The notes under the pieces are model-generated. The model was not told the origin of the DNA. It was given only the letters and a program-made list of their open reading frames with translations, and did no database searches. Of a stretch of DNA of 64,000 nt, positions 1 through 8,272 are shown in pieces. The stretch comes from Halostella salina. Its GTDB lineage: Archaea > Halobacteriota > Halobacteria > Halobacteriales > Natronoarchaeaceae. The translations under genes and the position numbers were made by a program. Within the stretch, counting starts at the first letter, position 1. Every line of letters starts with the position of its first letter. The DNA lies in assembly GCF_003675855.1 (NCBI RefSeq), contig NZ_RCIH01000007.1, positions 124,001 through 188,000 of the forward strand. Reading direction: 5' to 3'.

Positions 1-437
1 CGGCTCGGCACGCCGCGCTTGGCCGGGCGGTCGGCCTCGCGCCCCTCGATCCAGCGCGAGCCGGTCGCCACGTCGTACTCGCCGGAGCGGACGCTCTCGA
101 CGAGCTCCTCCAGGTGGCGCATATCCGTCGCCATGTCCGTGTCGAAGTAGACGAGCGTGTCGCCGTCCGCCTCCTCGAACGCCCGCTCCAGCGCGCCGCC
201 CCGGCCCAGACGCTCGTCGCTGTGGACGTGGCGCACGCGCTCGTCCGCGGCGGCGAGTTCGTCGGCGATCTCGGGGGTCCGGTCGTCGCAGCCGTCCTCG
301 GCGACCAGCACCTCGAACGTGCCCGCCGGGAGGAAGTCGGCGAGGGTGGAAAGCGTCGTCTCGACCGTCTCTCGGATCGTCGCCTCCTCGTTGTACGCGG
401 GGAGAACGACGCTGACCTCGACCGCCGGGGGACTCAT
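1..437 (-). CDS. Family 2 glycosyltransferase, C-terminus off the window
   Basis: The protein starts at the ATG at 435-437 and is still open at base 1, so only the first 145 residues are visible. The N-terminus has a GT-A fold: a V-S-V-V-L-P-A-Y-N-E-E strand, the V-A-E-D-G-C-D-D nucleotide-sugar loop, and a Y-F-D-T-D-M-A-T-D segment carrying the DxD metal site, followed by a T-G-S-R-W motif. This pattern belongs to dolichyl-phosphate mannose/glucose synthase-like enzymes, which charge lipid carriers for N-glycosylation of the S-layer. The exact sugar and acceptor cannot be told from this fragment. It is divergent from the gene at 660. Confidence 0.85.
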   Translation of the reverse strand, partial: MSPPAVEVSVVLPAYNEEATIRETVETTLSTLADFLPAGTFEVLVAEDGCDDRTPEIADELAAADERVRHVHSDERLGRGGALERAFEEADGDTLVYFDTDMATDMRHLEELVESVRSGEYDVATGSRWIEGREADRPAKRGVPS

Positions 438-659
438 TGGTGGCCATCGCAACCGCGCGTGTAAGAATTTTCTGGATACCGGTCGCGCCGAACCGCGATG
501 GAAACCGGGACCGGTGGGTAAGCCACCGTTTCCCGCCCGTACCAACCCGCGCCTCCACCCACCGAAGAACCGGATTTCCGATCCCGGAAACCGCAAGCAA
601 GCGACGGATTAACCGGGCGTACCAAACCCCCTAAGGTCGTCACCATCCTCCCCGGTAGT

Positions 660-902
660 ATGAGCACGACCGCCACACCAGTCGCCGCCGACCTCACCGA
701 CAAGCAGGAGCGCATCCTCGACTACCTCCGCGAGCACGCCGACACGAAGACGTACTTCAAATCGCGGCTCATCGGCGAGGACCTCAACATGACCGCCAAG
801 GAGGTCGGCACCAACATGACCGCGATCCGTGACGGCGACGCCGACGTGGACGTGGAGAAGTGGGGGTACTCGTCCAGCACGACGTGGAAAGTGACGGCGT
901 AG
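660..902 (+). CDS. Small conserved haloarchaeal winged-helix-like protein
   Basis: An 80-residue protein with a helical segment (L-T-D-K-Q-E-R-I-L-D-Y-L), then S-R-L-I-G-E-D-L and T-A-K-E-V-G-T-N-M, and a final K-W-G-Y-S-S-S-T-T-W. The first part reads as a helix-turn-helix with a small wing, suggesting nucleic-acid binding. I recall it as a widespread haloarchaeal family of unknown function (DUF7123 type, from memory). The 220 bases upstream are the divergent promoter region shared with the glycosyltransferase; no clear gene lies there. Confidence 0.8.
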   Translation: MSTTATPVAADLTDKQERILDYLREHADTKTYFKSRLIGEDLNMTAKEVGTNMTAIRDGDADVDVEKWGYSSSTTWKVTA

Positions 903-941
903 GTCGTACGTGGCCGCGTCGAAACCGGGGACGAGGCCGAA

Positions 942-1562
942 TCAGGGATCGAACCGGATCAGCCCGTCGGCGTCCGCCGCGAGCGCGGCGGCGTCGGGAC
1001 CGAAGGAGTCCGCGTACCGCACCAAAAGCGTCAGCACCGTCTCCGGCTCCTCGACCGCGTAGCCGTCCTCGCGGGAGAGCAGACCGGCCTCCTCTAGCTC
1101 GCCGGCGTACTTGCTGACCGTCGGCCGGGACACGTCGAGCGCGTCCGCCAGTTCCGACCCCGTCGCCGTCGGGTCCCGGAGGAGTTCGACGAGCATCCCG
1201 CGGGGCGTCTCCCGGCGCAGGTAGCCCAGCGCCACCTGCTCGAACGCGGAGAACCGGCCGGCCGGGTAGAAGCGACGGTAGTCGCCGTCCTTCCGGCTCT
1301 CGACGGCACCCGCCGACTCGAGCTGTCGGAGGTGGTGCTGGGTCTCGCCGGTGCCCAGTTGCAGGTCGTCACGGAGCTTCGAGAAGTGCGCGCCCGGCGT
1401 CGTCGTCACGTAGCCCGCGATGGCGTCGCGCGCGTCGCTACTGCTCTCGGACTCGGTCGAGTCCCCGTCGCGGAAGCGAGCGAGCGGGCTGGCGGCTCCG
1501 ACGGCTGCGAACCGGCGGAGCGTCGCGCGCTTGCTCTCGTCCACGTCGCGGGGACCGTCCAT
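942..1562 (-). CDS. Two-domain winged-helix transcriptional regulator
   Basis: A 206-residue soluble protein with two winged-helix units in tandem. The first (residues ~45-100) reads G-A-H-F-S-K-L-R-D-D-L-Q-L with H-H-L-R-Q-L-E as recognition helix. The second (~115-170) reads T-G-S-E-L-A-D-A-L-D-V-S-R-P-T-V-S-K-Y. This is the usual form of haloarchaeal DUF7343/MarR-like repressors. It stands alone between convergent and divergent neighbours; its target cannot be inferred from position. Confidence 0.82.
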   Translation of the reverse strand: MDGPRDVDESKRATLRRFAAVGAASPLARFRDGDSTESESSSDARDAIAGYVTTTPGAHFSKLRDDLQLGTGETQHHLRQLESAGAVESRKDGDYRRFYPAGRFSAFEQVALGYLRRETPRGMLVELLRDPTATGSELADALDVSRPTVSKYAGELEEAGLLSREDGYAVEEPETVLTLLVRYADSFGPDAAALAADADGLIRFDP

Positions 1563-1600
1563 TAGGGTGGCGTTACACGGTGGGGGGTAAAACCCCTTCG

Positions 1601-2761
1601 CTAGTCGTTCTTGGATTCGCTCTCGTCGTCGCCGGGCGACCCGGCGTCGGCGTTGAAGTTCTGATCCATGTCCTCGATGACCTCGTCGGGGTCACGGATG
1701 CTGGCCGCGTCCTCGCCCTGCTTGATGGCCTGGGCCTCCTGTTCCATCGCCTCGACGTCCATCTGGGCCTCCTCGTCGATCTGGCCGAGGATCTCGTCGA
1801 TGTCGTCCAGCCCGAGCATCTGCCGGGTTTCGGCGTCGAACTCGAGGCTGTCGAGGTCGGCCTCGCCCTCCTTCACGTCGCTGCCGGTGAGGTGTTTGCC
1901 GTACCGGCCGAGCATGGAGGACAGCTCCTGGGGCAGGACGAAGGTGGTCGACTCGCCCTGGCCGATCGCTTCGAGCGTCTCCATCCCTTTGTCGATGACC
2001 GCGCGCTCGCCCATCGATTCGGCGGACTTCGCGCGGAGCACCGTGGAGATGGCGTCACCCTGCGCCTCGAGGATCTGGCTCTGCTTCTCACCCTGTGCGC
2101 GGATGATGTTGGACTGCTTGTCACCTTCCGCCTTCTCGACGGCGCTGCGCCGTTCGCCCTGCGCTTCGAGGATCATGGCACGGCGGCGGCGCTCGGCGGA
2201 GGTCTGCTGCTCCATCGCCTGCTGGACGTCCTTCGAGGGGTTGACCTCGCGGACCTCGACGCTCTCGACGCGGATCCCCCATTCGTCGGTGGGCTCGTCG
2301 AGTTCGGTGCGGATCTTCGAGTTGATCTGCTGGCGCTTGTTGAGCGTGTCGTCGAGTTCCATGTCGCCGAGCACGGCACGCAGCGTCGTCTGCGCGAGGT
2401 TCGAGACGGCGCGCTTGTAGTTCTCGACCTCGAGGAACGCCTTCTTGGCGTCCATCACCTTGATGTAGACGACGGCGTCGGCCGTCACCGGCGAGTTGTC
2501 GCGGGTGATCGCTTCCTGGCGGGGCACGTCCAGGGTCTGTGTCCGCATGTCGAAGCGGTGCGTGTTACTGACGAACGGCGGGACGATGTTGATACCGGGT
2601 TCGAGCAGCTTCCGGTACTCGCCGAACACCGTCAACGCGCGCTTCTCGGTTGCGTCGACGATCTCGACCATGCTGTACACGGTCACCACGGCAAGCACCA
2701 GGAACAGCAACGCCACGACCGTCAGCGTCGGTGTCACCTGGAGGATGGTGTGATACCACAT
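1601..2761 (-). CDS. SPFH/stomatin-prohibitin family membrane protein
   Basis: A 386-residue protein with one N-terminal membrane segment (~residues 8-30, L-T-V-V-A-L-L-F-L-V-L-A-V-V-T-V-Y), then the SPFH core (E-K-R-A-L-T-V-F-G-E-Y; Y-I-K-V-M-D-A-K-K-A), and a long charged coiled coil of A/E/Q-rich repeats (~185-270). The C-terminal ~100 residues are acidic. Family members form membrane-bound oligomeric scaffolds. The next gene on the same strand encodes an NfeD-like protein, the classic partner of SPFH proteins, which supports the call. Confidence 0.9.
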   Translation of the reverse strand: MWYHTILQVTPTLTVVALLFLVLAVVTVYSMVEIVDATEKRALTVFGEYRKLLEPGINIVPPFVSNTHRFDMRTQTLDVPRQEAITRDNSPVTADAVVYIKVMDAKKAFLEVENYKRAVSNLAQTTLRAVLGDMELDDTLNKRQQINSKIRTELDEPTDEWGIRVESVEVREVNPSKDVQQAMEQQTSAERRRRAMILEAQGERRSAVEKAEGDKQSNIIRAQGEKQSQILEAQGDAISTVLRAKSAESMGERAVIDKGMETLEAIGQGESTTFVLPQELSSMLGRYGKHLTGSDVKEGEADLDSLEFDAETRQMLGLDDIDEILGQIDEEAQMDVEAMEQEAQAIKQGEDAASIRDPDEVIEDMDQNFNADAGSPGDDESESKND

Positions 2762-2813
2762 AATCTTCCCTTAGGGCAGTGACGTAAAAAGCGTTCCCGT
2801 CCGAACGGCCGAT

Positions 2814-3491
2814 CTACCCCGTCGATTCCGGTTCGGTGTCGGTCTCCTCGTCGGTTGCGCCGGGGTCGTCGACGCCTGTGTCCCCCTCGGCGCGGTCAGT
2901 CGCGTCGTCGGTCCGCGCCGCGTCGCTCCCGTCGCCGTCGGGCGCGGCGCGCTCCGCGGGGTCGGTTCGCTCGCGCGCGAGTTCGCGGTCGATGTCGTCG
3001 CGGTGGTCGGCTTCGAGCGACTGGACCGTGACGACGTTGCCGCCGCCCGGGTCGACGACGATGACCTCCTCGCCCTCCGGTATCTCGCCGTCGAGGCTCC
3101 GGGCCTGGTAGTACGGGTTGAAGCCGGCGTCCTGCAGTTTCACCTGCCCTCCGGTCTCGGTGACGCGCTCCGTGACGCGCCCGACCTTCCCCGAGAGGGA
3201 GTCAGAGTCGCTCGTCCGCCCCGACTCCTTCCCGCCGTAGAAGTCGAACTCGCGGTAGATGAACAGCGTCGCCGCGCCGATGACGAACACCAGCCCCGCG
3301 AGCACCAGCGGCGTCGCGAGGCTCCCGAGCGCGAGACCGAGCAGCCCGGCCAGGAGCAGCGCCACGCCGAGGACGATGAAGTGTGCACCCGGAGCGAACG
3401 CCTCCAGAACGACGAGGACGAACCCGGCGATAGTCAGGAGGAGTGGAAGACTGCCCCCGTCACCGAGGATCTGCAGTAGCGTCGGAGCCAT
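2814..3491 (-). CDS. NfeD-like membrane protein
   Basis: A 225-residue protein: a cluster of hydrophobic segments over residues ~5-85 (membrane anchor), then an OB-fold-like domain (L-S-G-K-V-G-R-V-T-E-R-V ... V-I-V-V-D-P-G-G-G-N-V-V-T-V), ending in a disordered Asp/Glu/Thr-rich tail of ~60 residues. NfeD proteins work with SPFH proteins such as the downstream gene product at 1601-2761, 52 bases away on the same strand. Confidence 0.85.
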   Translation of the reverse strand: MAPTLLQILGDGGSLPLLLTIAGFVLVVLEAFAPGAHFIVLGVALLLAGLLGLALGSLATPLVLAGLVFVIGAATLFIYREFDFYGGKESGRTSDSDSLSGKVGRVTERVTETGGQVKLQDAGFNPYYQARSLDGEIPEGEEVIVVDPGGGNVVTVQSLEADHRDDIDRELARERTDPAERAAPDGDGSDAARTDDATDRAEGDTGVDDPGATDEETDTEPESTG

Positions 3492-3563
3492 GCTCGGCCC
3501 TAGGGCCCGTGACTGATTAACATTTTTGCAGACGGCGCGGCAGCGTTCGCAGGTTGCTCCCGG

Positions 3564-3854
3564 TCAGGGGGCGAAAACCATCACCACGCGGACGATGATG
3601 CCGACCGTCACGAGCGCGCCGAGCACGACGAAGGCGGCGTTCTCCAGCGATGGCGTGCCGGGTTCGATCGCCTCGCGCTCGTCGACGATCCCCTCATCGT
3701 CGACCTCGTCCAGTTCGAACTTCCACTCCTCGGCCTCGGCGTCGTCGGGGGATTCGCTCGCCGGGTCGCCGGGCCCTGGGTCGTCGTCGGCCCACCCGTC
3801 GGGACCCGGGTCGTCGGTCCCGGTGTCGCGCCCGGACGCGGAGTCGTCAGCCAT
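3564..3854 (-). CDS. Small acidic protein with a C-terminal membrane anchor
   Basis: A 96-residue protein with ~65 acidic, disordered residues followed by one hydrophobic segment (A-A-F-V-V-L-G-A-L-V-T-V-G-I-I-V-R-V-V). The layout is that of a tail-anchored protein. I recall similar conserved haloarchaeal proteins of unknown function (DUF7312 type, unverified). It lies between the NfeD gene and the nos operon, on the same strand as both. Confidence 0.75.
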   Translation of the reverse strand: MADDSASGRDTGTDDPGPDGWADDDPGPGDPASESPDDAEAEEWKFELDEVDDEGIVDEREAIEPGTPSLENAAFVVLGALVTVGIIVRVVMVFAP

Positions 3855-3901
3855 GTCTCACCGTGGGACCGCCGGACGCAAAAGTTCGCCGGTCCCCCGC
3901 A

Positions 3902-4732
3902 CTACGATACGTCGGGCCACACCGCCGCGGTCGCAAGGCCGAGCGCGGCGACGACCCACGTCAGCAGACCGAGAGCGCTCACGACGGGTGATGCCGTCGC
4001 AGCAGCGGGCGGCTCCGCGAGCGCGGGCCGGATCGCGAGTTCGAGCACCAGCCCGCGGAAGCCGCTTGCGGGGCTCAGTCCGTTGAGGCCCGCGATCGCG
4101 CCCCCGCCGACCACGTCGGCGGAGACGAGCGTGACGAGCAGCAGGTCGATCCCGACCGCGACGGCGAGCAGCACCCCGACGGCGGCGGCGAGCGCCTCGC
4201 GCTTCGTCCGCGTCGCCGCCGAGACGGCGAGCGCGAGCGCGGCGACGACGACCGCGTACACCGCGGCGAAGAGCACGAAGCGCGCGTAGACCACGAGCGT
4301 GTCCCCGGCGGAGTGGGTCGCAAAGAACGAGGACGTGGGTCCGGTCCCGAGGCTGGCGACGGCCCCGGCAGCGCCGAGGGAGGCCAGCACGACCACCAGC
4401 AGGGCGGCCGTGCGGCCGACGAACACGCCGAGCACGTAGTCCGCCCGCGACACGTCGTACGTCCGGATCACGGCCAGTTCGCCCCGCTCGTCGTCGCCGC
4501 GCACGGACCGGTAGACGTACGCGAACGCCAGCGTCGGCACCAGCACTTCAACCGGCAACAGCAGGTCGTACGTCAGCGACACGTAGCCGCCGGGAGACCC
4601 CCGCGCCACGCCGCCGAGACCGACGACGACCGCGGCGAAGACGGCGGCGACGGCGACGACCGTCCGACTGCGGAGGAGTGTCCTGAGCTCCCGGTCGACG
4701 ACGGCGAACACGCGGTCGCGTCGCCGCATCAC
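3902..4732 (-). CDS. nosY: ABC-2 type permease, NosY-like
   Basis: A 276-residue integral membrane protein with about six hydrophobic segments, preceded by a basic N-terminus (M-M-R-R-R-D-R-V-F-A-V-V-D-R-E-L) typical of ABC-2 permeases. It overlaps the ATPase gene by 4 bases (ATGA), so the two are translationally coupled. With NosD and NosF it forms the transporter that supports copper-centre maturation of nitrous-oxide reductase. It is assigned to NosY mainly by operon position. Confidence 0.85.
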   Translation of the reverse strand: MMRRRDRVFAVVDRELRTLLRSRTVVAVAAVFAAVVVGLGGVARGSPGGYVSLTYDLLLPVEVLVPTLAFAYVYRSVRGDDERGELAVIRTYDVSRADYVLGVFVGRTAALLVVVLASLGAAGAVASLGTGPTSSFFATHSAGDTLVVYARFVLFAAVYAVVVAALALAVSAATRTKREALAAAVGVLLAVAVGIDLLLVTLVSADVVGGGAIAGLNGLSPASGFRGLVLELAIRPALAEPPAAATASPVVSALGLLTWVVAALGLATAAVWPDVS

Positions 4733-5481
4733 TCGTCACCTCCCGAGCGTGCAGCCCGAACGTCGACCGCTCCACGGGCTTCCCCACCGACCGACGCGGA
4801 GAACGCCTCGCGGAGGCTGTCGCTGTCGGTCGCGTCGCACAGCGCCGCCGGCGGCCCGTCGAGGACGAACTCGCCGCCGCCGAGCGCGAGGACGCGGTCG
4901 GCGCGCTCTTCGATGGCAGCGAGGTCGTGGGACGCGATGACGACGAGTCGGTCGTCGGCCGCGATCGCCTCGACGACGTCGAAGATGTGGTCGGCGACGT
5001 CCGGGTCGAGGCCGCTCGTTGGCTCGTCGAGCACGAGCGCCGGCGGGTCGCCGACGAGCGCCTGGGCGACGCCGAGCAGCCGGGTCATTCCGCCGGAGAG
5101 TGCGGTCACGGGGCGGTCCCGCGCGTCGCCGAGGCCGACCCGCTCCAGCAGCGCGTCCGTGTCGACCTCGGCATCGACGAGGCGGGCGTAGAATCCAAGC
5201 GTCTCGGCGACGCTGAAGCCCGCCCGGAACCGGGGTTGCTGCGGGAGGTACGCGACCGGACGAGCGGTCCCGGTCGGGCGACCGACCGCGCCCGAGTCCG
5301 GCGCGCGGAGGCCGGCGAGCAGTTCGAGCACCGTCGTCTTCCCGGAGCCGTTCGGCCCGACGAGCGCCGTCAGGTCGCCCGCCCGAAGTTCGACCCCGGC
5401 GTCGTCGAGCACCGTCACGTCGCCGAAGGCAAACGACGCAGCGTCGAGCGTCAGCGGCGCGTCGGTCGGCGTCTCGGTCAT
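4729..5481 (-). CDS. nosF: ABC transporter ATPase, NosF-like
   Basis: The 250-residue protein starts at the ATG at 5479-5481; a longer reading from further upstream overlaps nosD and is not used. Walker A (G-P-N-G-S-G-K-T-T) is at residues ~42-50, the signature motif is L-S-G-G-M, and Walker B is L-V-L-D-E-P-T-S-G-L-D-P. It energises the NosY permease. The gene overlaps nosD by 4 bases and nosY by 4 bases. A run of ten C bases sits just before the start (5486-5495), inside the 3' end of nosD. Confidence 0.92.
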   Translation of the reverse strand: MTETPTDAPLTLDAASFAFGDVTVLDDAGVELRAGDLTALVGPNGSGKTTVLELLAGLRAPDSGAVGRPTGTARPVAYLPQQPRFRAGFSVAETLGFYARLVDAEVDTDALLERVGLGDARDRPVTALSGGMTRLLGVAQALVGDPPALVLDEPTSGLDPDVADHIFDVVEAIAADDRLVVIASHDLAAIEERADRVLALGGGEFVLDGPPAALCDATDSDSLREAFSASVGGEARGAVDVRAARSGGDE

Positions 5482-7412
5482 GCGTCCCCCCCCCCGGCCG
5501 TCGCGTTGGTCGTCCCGCGGACCGTCGTCAGCACGTCGGGGCGGGCCGGCCGCACTCGCGGCGCCGTGTCGATGACCCCGGTCGAACGCAACCCGGGGAC
5601 GCTGTCCTCCACGCCGCGTTCGAGGCCGATCGCGGGGGACCGCGCGAGCGTCCACGACCCCGCCGTGTCCTGAAGCAGGCGGTCGACACCGCCCGTAGGC
5701 CTGTAGGTTCGATCGTACATCCCGTCGCCGTCCCCGTCCGCGCTCGGCATCGGGCCCCAGTAGTTCCCAGCACCCGTGACGGTCCACACGCGGAGGGGGC
5801 CGCGGCCGGCCGTCACGGCCTGTCGATTGTCGACGATGTCGTTGTCGGTGACGAGGTTCGTCGGCAGCCCCGACCCGCTCCGGATCCCGATCCCGTTTGC
5901 GACGATCGTGTTGCGCTCGATCAGCGACTGTCTGCCGAGCACGTCGAGGCCGCGACCGTTGTCCGCGAGAACGTTCCCGGCGTAGTAGGAGTTCGACCCC
6001 GCGACCGAGAGGCCGATCTCGGAGTCCCGGACGTCGTTCCCGACCACGAGGTTCCCGGTGGGACGCGTCATGATGATGATCCCGGTCCGCTCGTCGCGAA
6101 CGGTGTTGTTCCGCACGAGGCTGCCGGACGTGTACATCTCGTGGACGCCGAAGCGGCCCCCGGAAAACTCGTTGTCGCGCACGACGATGCCGTCGCTGCG
6201 GTGGGTGTAGATGCCGTCACGTCCACCCCGGAACCGGCTGTCCTCGACGACGATCTCGTCGTACATCGCAACCAGACCCATGAACCCCGCCTCGGTGCCG
6301 CCGCTCAGGTTCAGGTCCACGTCCCGGATCACCGTGCCTCGACTGTGGAGGACGATGATCCCGGACGCTGGAGTGTCGATGGCGACGTCCTCGACGAGCG
6401 AGCGATTCGCCGCGGACAGCGCGACCGCCGCATCCCCGCGGCCGTACGCCAGCTCGACGTTCTCGGACCAGCCGAGGTCCTCGAGCTGGGACTCGTTGAG
6501 CTCGGCCCGCCTGCTCCCGACGTCGCCGACTCCGTCTATCCGCAGGTCCACGAGGCCGACGCGGTCGGCGTTGATCCGGACGACGGTCCCGTTCCCGTCG
6601 CCGCGGATGTGGGTCGCCGGGCCGACTCCCTCGATGGTCACGGATTTGTTGACCGCGAGGCCGTCGGTCCGATACGTGCCAGCTGGCACCTCGACGGTAG
6701 TGTTCGGCGGCGCTTCGGCGACGGCCGCCTCGATCGTCGGCGCATCCCGCCCGACGACGACCGCGGTCGGACGGTCACGGAGCGACCGCGCGGACGCGAC
6801 GGTGTCGTCCGCCCAGGTCGAGCGGTTCTCGACGGCCGACCGGAACCGCTCCCGCGTCAGCGGGTTCCCGGGGTCGGCTGCCGATGCAACCTCGGACCAC
6901 GGGACGACCCGACCGCCGTACTCGTCGGCGAACGACTCGGCGGCCGCGCGCTCGGAGAAGGGGACAGCGATCCGTCCGCTCGGGAGGCGCGCACGGCTGT
7001 CCACGACGACGAACGTCCCGTCGGCCGGAACGAACCCCGCGTATCGCGTCGTCTGCAGATACCCCTCGTCGGTGAGCGTGGCGTTCGTGTCGGTGTAGTC
7101 CGAGACGAAGACGGCCACCGTCCGGCCGAACTGCCGCTGGTGGCCCGTGCGAGACTGCTCGGCGACGTACGACCCGATCCCGTTGAATCCGACCACGTAC
7201 TCGAAGCCGGAGTAGTACGCCTCGACTCGCGGGACCGACAGCCCGCGCTCGTCGGCCTCCCGGATGTCGGTCCCCGTGAGGCCGAGGTCGTAGGTATCCT
7301 CGAACGGTGCGGGTTCGAGCCCCTCGCCACCCGGAACGGGAACGACGAGCGAGTAGCTCAACGCGAGCAACGTGACGGCGAGCAGCACCGTCAGGTCGCG
7401 CCCGAGCATCAC
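5478..7412 (-). CDS. nosD: NosD-like beta-helix protein
   Basis: A 644-residue exported protein with an N-terminal hydrophobic segment (L-L-A-V-T-L-L-A-L-S-Y-S-L-V-V-P-V-P). The first ~230 residues hold a NosL-like fragment, and the rest is a right-handed parallel beta-helix of repeated I-x-D-N-x-x-x rungs (E-V-P-A-G-T-Y onward). This is the expected NosD/CASH-domain build. It acts outside the membrane in assembly of the copper centre of N2O reductase. The N-terminal NosL-like insert (F-V-S-D-Y-T-D; I-A-V-P-F-S-E-R-A-A-A) resembles the neighbouring NosL, an internal fusion seen in haloarchaea. Confidence 0.9.
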   Translation of the reverse strand: MMLGRDLTVLLAVTLLALSYSLVVPVPGGEGLEPAPFEDTYDLGLTGTDIREADERGLSVPRVEAYYSGFEYVVGFNGIGSYVAEQSRTGHQRQFGRTVAVFVSDYTDTNATLTDEGYLQTTRYAGFVPADGTFVVVDSRARLPSGRIAVPFSERAAAESFADEYGGRVVPWSEVASAADPGNPLTRERFRSAVENRSTWADDTVASARSLRDRPTAVVVGRDAPTIEAAVAEAPPNTTVEVPAGTYRTDGLAVNKSVTIEGVGPATHIRGDGNGTVVRINADRVGLVDLRIDGVGDVGSRRAELNESQLEDLGWSENVELAYGRGDAAVALSAANRSLVEDVAIDTPASGIIVLHSRGTVIRDVDLNLSGGTEAGFMGLVAMYDEIVVEDSRFRGGRDGIYTHRSDGIVVRDNEFSGGRFGVHEMYTSGSLVRNNTVRDERTGIIIMTRPTGNLVVGNDVRDSEIGLSVAGSNSYYAGNVLADNGRGLDVLGRQSLIERNTIVANGIGIRSGSGLPTNLVTDNDIVDNRQAVTAGRGPLRVWTVTGAGNYWGPMPSADGDGDGMYDRTYRPTGGVDRLLQDTAGSWTLARSPAIGLERGVEDSVPGLRSTGVIDTAPRVRPARPDVLTTVRGTTNATAGGGDA

Positions 7413-7416
7413 CGGG

Positions 7417-8037
7417 TCACATCCCGAGCTCGGCGATCATCGCCGGCGTCACATCGTCGAACGCCGCCAGTTCCCCGCCGTGGTCGGACCGGAACGCCTC
7501 CGCGTCGGCGCGGTCCGAGAACGCAATGAGGTCCCGTCCCATCGCGCCGACCACCTCCGAGGCGACGACGAACGTGACCTCTGTCGCGTCCACGAACGCG
7601 TCGGCGGTCGTGTGCGTGGAGATGAGCTGCTGGCCGCCATCCGTGCGGACCTCGTAGTCGACGGTCGAGTAGTCGGTGACGTAGAACGCCTCGCGTGTCC
7701 AGTCCTCGCGCTCGAAGTCGAACTGGAACGCCTCCCACGTGCTGTCGAACCGCGCCGGGTTGTCGTGCCCGTTTGGCTGCTCGTCGGCGTAAAACACTTC
7801 CGTGGTCGGACCGGGATGCCTGGTGATCACCATCCCGCAGACGTCGCACTCGGCGTTCGCTGGCACGTCGACCGCCGCGGGTGCGGCCGCATTGTCGTCG
7901 CTCCCGCCCAGACAGCCTGCGATCCCGACTGCCGCGGCCGTACCCGCGATGCCGATCAGCCGTCGGCGCGTCGGTCCATCGTTCCCGCTGTCGGTTCGCC
8001 CGTTCGTCCCGTCGTCACAGTAGTCGTGAGTTGTCAT
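7417..8037 (-). CDS. nosL: NosL-like copper-binding lipoprotein
   Basis: A 206-residue protein with a Tat signal and lipobox (R-R-R-L-I-G-I-A-G-T ... G-I-A-G-C-L-G-G), so it should be exported folded and lipid-anchored. The mature part has C-D-V-C-G-M-V-I, the Cys/Met copper site of NosL. It is the first gene of nosLDFY, 4 bases before nosD. The 235 bases upstream (8038-8272) contain no gene and should hold the promoter. Confidence 0.93.
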   Translation of the reverse strand: MTTHDYCDDGTNGRTDSGNDGPTRRRLIGIAGTAAAVGIAGCLGGSDDNAAAPAAVDVPANAECDVCGMVITRHPGPTTEVFYADEQPNGHDNPARFDSTWEAFQFDFEREDWTREAFYVTDYSTVDYEVRTDGGQQLISTHTTADAFVDATEVTFVVASEVVGAMGRDLIAFSDRADAEAFRSDHGGELAAFDDVTPAMIAELGM

Positions 8038-8272
8038 TTGCTGGGAGATCCGTGGCCAGCCCTCGCCGCGTCGCGCGTTCGGTGTCCGCTCCCCGATACT
8101 GTCGTTTGAACGTAGTGCCGTGTGGAGTAAAGGGATATTGGTGCACGTCTCTAACGGGCTGCGATGGTTCGCTCCGGGGCGTGGTCCGCAACCGTCGACA
8201 GTCGACGCGAAACGGACTGGCCCAGACCGTCCGAGGTGGAGCTCACCGTGGCCGATCAGGCTGCCCCGTCGC

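Noticed and set aside
5486-5495. C10 run at the nosD/nosF junction as phase-variable switch
   Set aside because: It lies in the last few codons of nosD, before the ATGA overlap; a slip would change only the nosD tail, so a switching role is weak.
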